Source: Methanocorpusculum sp. (GTDB lineage Archaea > Halobacteriota > Methanomicrobia > Methanomicrobiales > Methanocorpusculaceae). Taken from it: a stretch of 64,000 nt of DNA. Below, one piece after another: positions 62,934 to 64,000 of this stretch (position 1 is its first letter; each line of letters begins with the position of its first letter). The DNA is taken from contig DALTYD010000003.1 of assembly GCA_029986255.1 (NCBI GenBank), forward strand, positions 1 to 64,000, read 5' to 3'. The translations under genes were made by a program, and so were the position numbers. Below the pieces are notes generated by a model that saw only the letters and a program-made list of their open reading frames with translations, did no database searches and was not told the DNA's origin.

Positions 62934-64000
62934 TTGCATGATCCTACAATACCAAACGTAAATATCGGCGTTGTTGGTCACGTTGACCACGGAAAGACTA
63001 CTCTGGTCAGCCAGCTTACAGGTTCATGGACTGACCGCCATAGTGAGGAATTGAAGCGCGGTATCTCCATTCGCCTTGGCTATGCCGATGCGACGTTTTA
63101 TAAGTGTCATATGTGTAAAACTGCTGATTCTTGGTCGAATATTGATACGTGTCCCTTTTGCGGTGAAAAACTCGATCCAATACGATCTGTCTCATTTGTT
63201 GATGCACCTGGTCATGAGACGCTAATGGCTACTATGCTCTCTGGTTCGGCAATCATGGATGGTGCAATGCTGGTCATTGCCGCAAATGAACCGTGCCCTC
63301 AGCCTCAAACTAAGGAGCATTTAATGGCCCTCGAGCTGACTGGCATTACAAACATTGTCATTGTGCAAAATAAGATCGATGTGGTAACTCAGAAACAGGC
63401 AATTGAAAACTATCAACAAATTAAAGAGTTTGTGAAGGGTACTATTGCTGAAAATGTTCCCATAATCCCTGTTTCTGCACAAAAAAAGATTAATTTTGGT
63501 GTTTTAGTCGATGCATTGAATAAAACAATCCCTGATATGGAGCGTGATGTTGATGTCCCTCCTGTCATGCTTATTGCCCGTTCTTTTGATGTTAACCGTC
63601 CCGGGATTTCGTGGCGTGATATTAAGGGCGGAGTCATAGGAGGTTCTCTGATTCGTGGCGTGTTCCATGAAGGTGATGATATTGAGATTCGACCGGGACG
63701 TCAGTACATATCTGAGAATAAGACTAAATGGGAACCAATTACAACTAAAATAACCTCCATGAATAAAGCCTCTTGCAAGGTCTCAACTGCAACCCCCGGT
63801 GGTCTGTCTGCTATTGGTACAAAGCTTGATCCAGCAATTACCAAAAGTGATACGCTTGTTGGCCAAGTTGCTGGTGTTTCTGGTTTTCTTCCGCCGGTAT
63901 GGGACAGACTGAAGTTTGATATGACCTTAATGGATCGTGTGGTTGGTTCGGCATCTGAACAGAATATTGACCCATTGCGACTGAAAGAGCCATTGATGCT
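62934..64000 (+). CDS. eif2g: Translation initiation factor aIF2 subunit gamma (3' end beyond window)
   Basis: The GTPase subunit of aIF2, which brings initiator tRNA to the ribosome. The reading opens with [22 protein letters not shown], containing the P-loop GHVDHGKT, followed by a zinc knuckle CHMC...CPFC (about residues 59-81), the DAPGHE motif and NKID. It starts at TTG 62934, 11 nt after AGGAGG (62917-62922); no in-frame ATG precedes the P-loop. At least 355 codons are present and the gene continues past 64000. Confidence 0.94.
   Translation, partial: MHDPTIPNVNIGVVGHVDHGKTTLVSQLTGSWTDRHSEELKRGISIRLGYADATFYKCHMCKTADSWSNIDTCPFCGEKLDPIRSVSFVDAPGHETLMATMLSGSAIMDGAMLVIAANEPCPQPQTKEHLMALELTGITNIVIVQNKIDVVTQKQAIENYQQIKEFVKGTIAENVPIIPVSAQKKINFGVLVDALNKTIPDMERDVDVPPVMLIARSFDVNRPGISWRDIKGGVIGGSLIRGVFHEGDDIEIRPGRQYISENKTKWEPITTKITSMNKASCKVSTATPGGLSAIGTKLDPAITKSDTLVGQVAGVSGFLPPVWDRLKFDMTLMDRVVGSASEQNIDPLRLKEPLM

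Noticed and set aside
1..64000. Search by eye for CRISPR arrays, prophage, integrases and complete IS elements
   Set aside because: No regularly spaced repeats, integrase motifs or transposase genes were seen; the window is mostly core genome.

Overview
The window comes from the chromosome of a hydrogenotrophic methanogen, almost certainly a member of the Methanomicrobiales. The evidence is a complete mcrBDCGA operon, an mtr methyltransferase operon, F420-dependent mtd, a cysteate-synthase (phosphoserine) route to coenzyme M with a fused ComDE, archaeal-type ribosomal proteins (L32e, L19e, S4e, L21e), aIF2-gamma, Rpb4/RpoF, Cbf5, Pus10, TrmY and AglB, and a surface protein with a PGF-CTERM sorting signal. 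The DNA is A+T rich, especially between genes. I cannot fix the genus from sequence alone.

Layout. 1-3.5 kb: surface protein and an unknown protein, then tRNA-Ile. 4.1-9.9 kb: a tightly overlapping operon for coenzyme M (lone ABC ATPase, P-loop GTPase, Fe-S protein, ComF/marker-16 protein, cysteate synthase, ComDE). 10.5-14.1 kb: tRNA-Ser, cbf5-hemD, mtd, and a Tfx-type regulator. 14.7-29.5 kb: one long ribosomal-protein superoperon (rpl3 to rpl15) with rnp1 inserted, followed by secY, adk, a DUF106 membrane protein and cmk. 29.6-34.5 kb (minus strand): trmY, pus10, rpl21e, rpoF, DUF655, ksgA, a HemK-like methyltransferase and an orphan. 35.5-46.8 kb: mcrBDCGA then mtrEDCBAF-(A-G fusion)-H. 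46.9-53.3 kb: TPR protein, initiator tRNA-Met, apgM, a beta-solenoid protein and a methyltransferase-like protein. 54-58.1 kb: a HAD phosphatase split into two overlapping ORFs, sufC-sufB, a cyclase-family hydrolase and an unknown. 58.1-64 kb: a GT2 glycosyltransferase, AglB, a DUF2098-like protein, NikR, and aIF2-gamma running off the end.

How it fits together. The operons at 4-10 kb and 35-47 kb are two halves of one pathway. The first makes coenzyme M; the second makes the membrane Mtr complex that methylates it, driving Na+ export, and the Mcr enzyme that releases methane. mtd supplies an upstream C1 step. NikR would control nickel supply for the F430 in Mcr, and HemD makes the tetrapyrrole precursor of F430 and the corrinoid carried by MtrA.

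The most striking feature is in the mtr operon. The position normally held by mtrG carries a fusion of a full second copy of the MtrA corrinoid domain to MtrG. Its first 528 bp look identical to mtrA less than 1 kb upstream, and the MtrG part has no start codon of its own near its beginning. Several other short, near-exact tandem duplications (54 bp in the DUF106 gene, 45 bp in the surface protein, 29 bp splitting the HAD gene, 15 bp upstream of mcr) suggest a genome that duplicates short segments readily, or an assembly that needs checking at these points. No CRISPR array, intact IS element, integrase or rRNA gene was seen.
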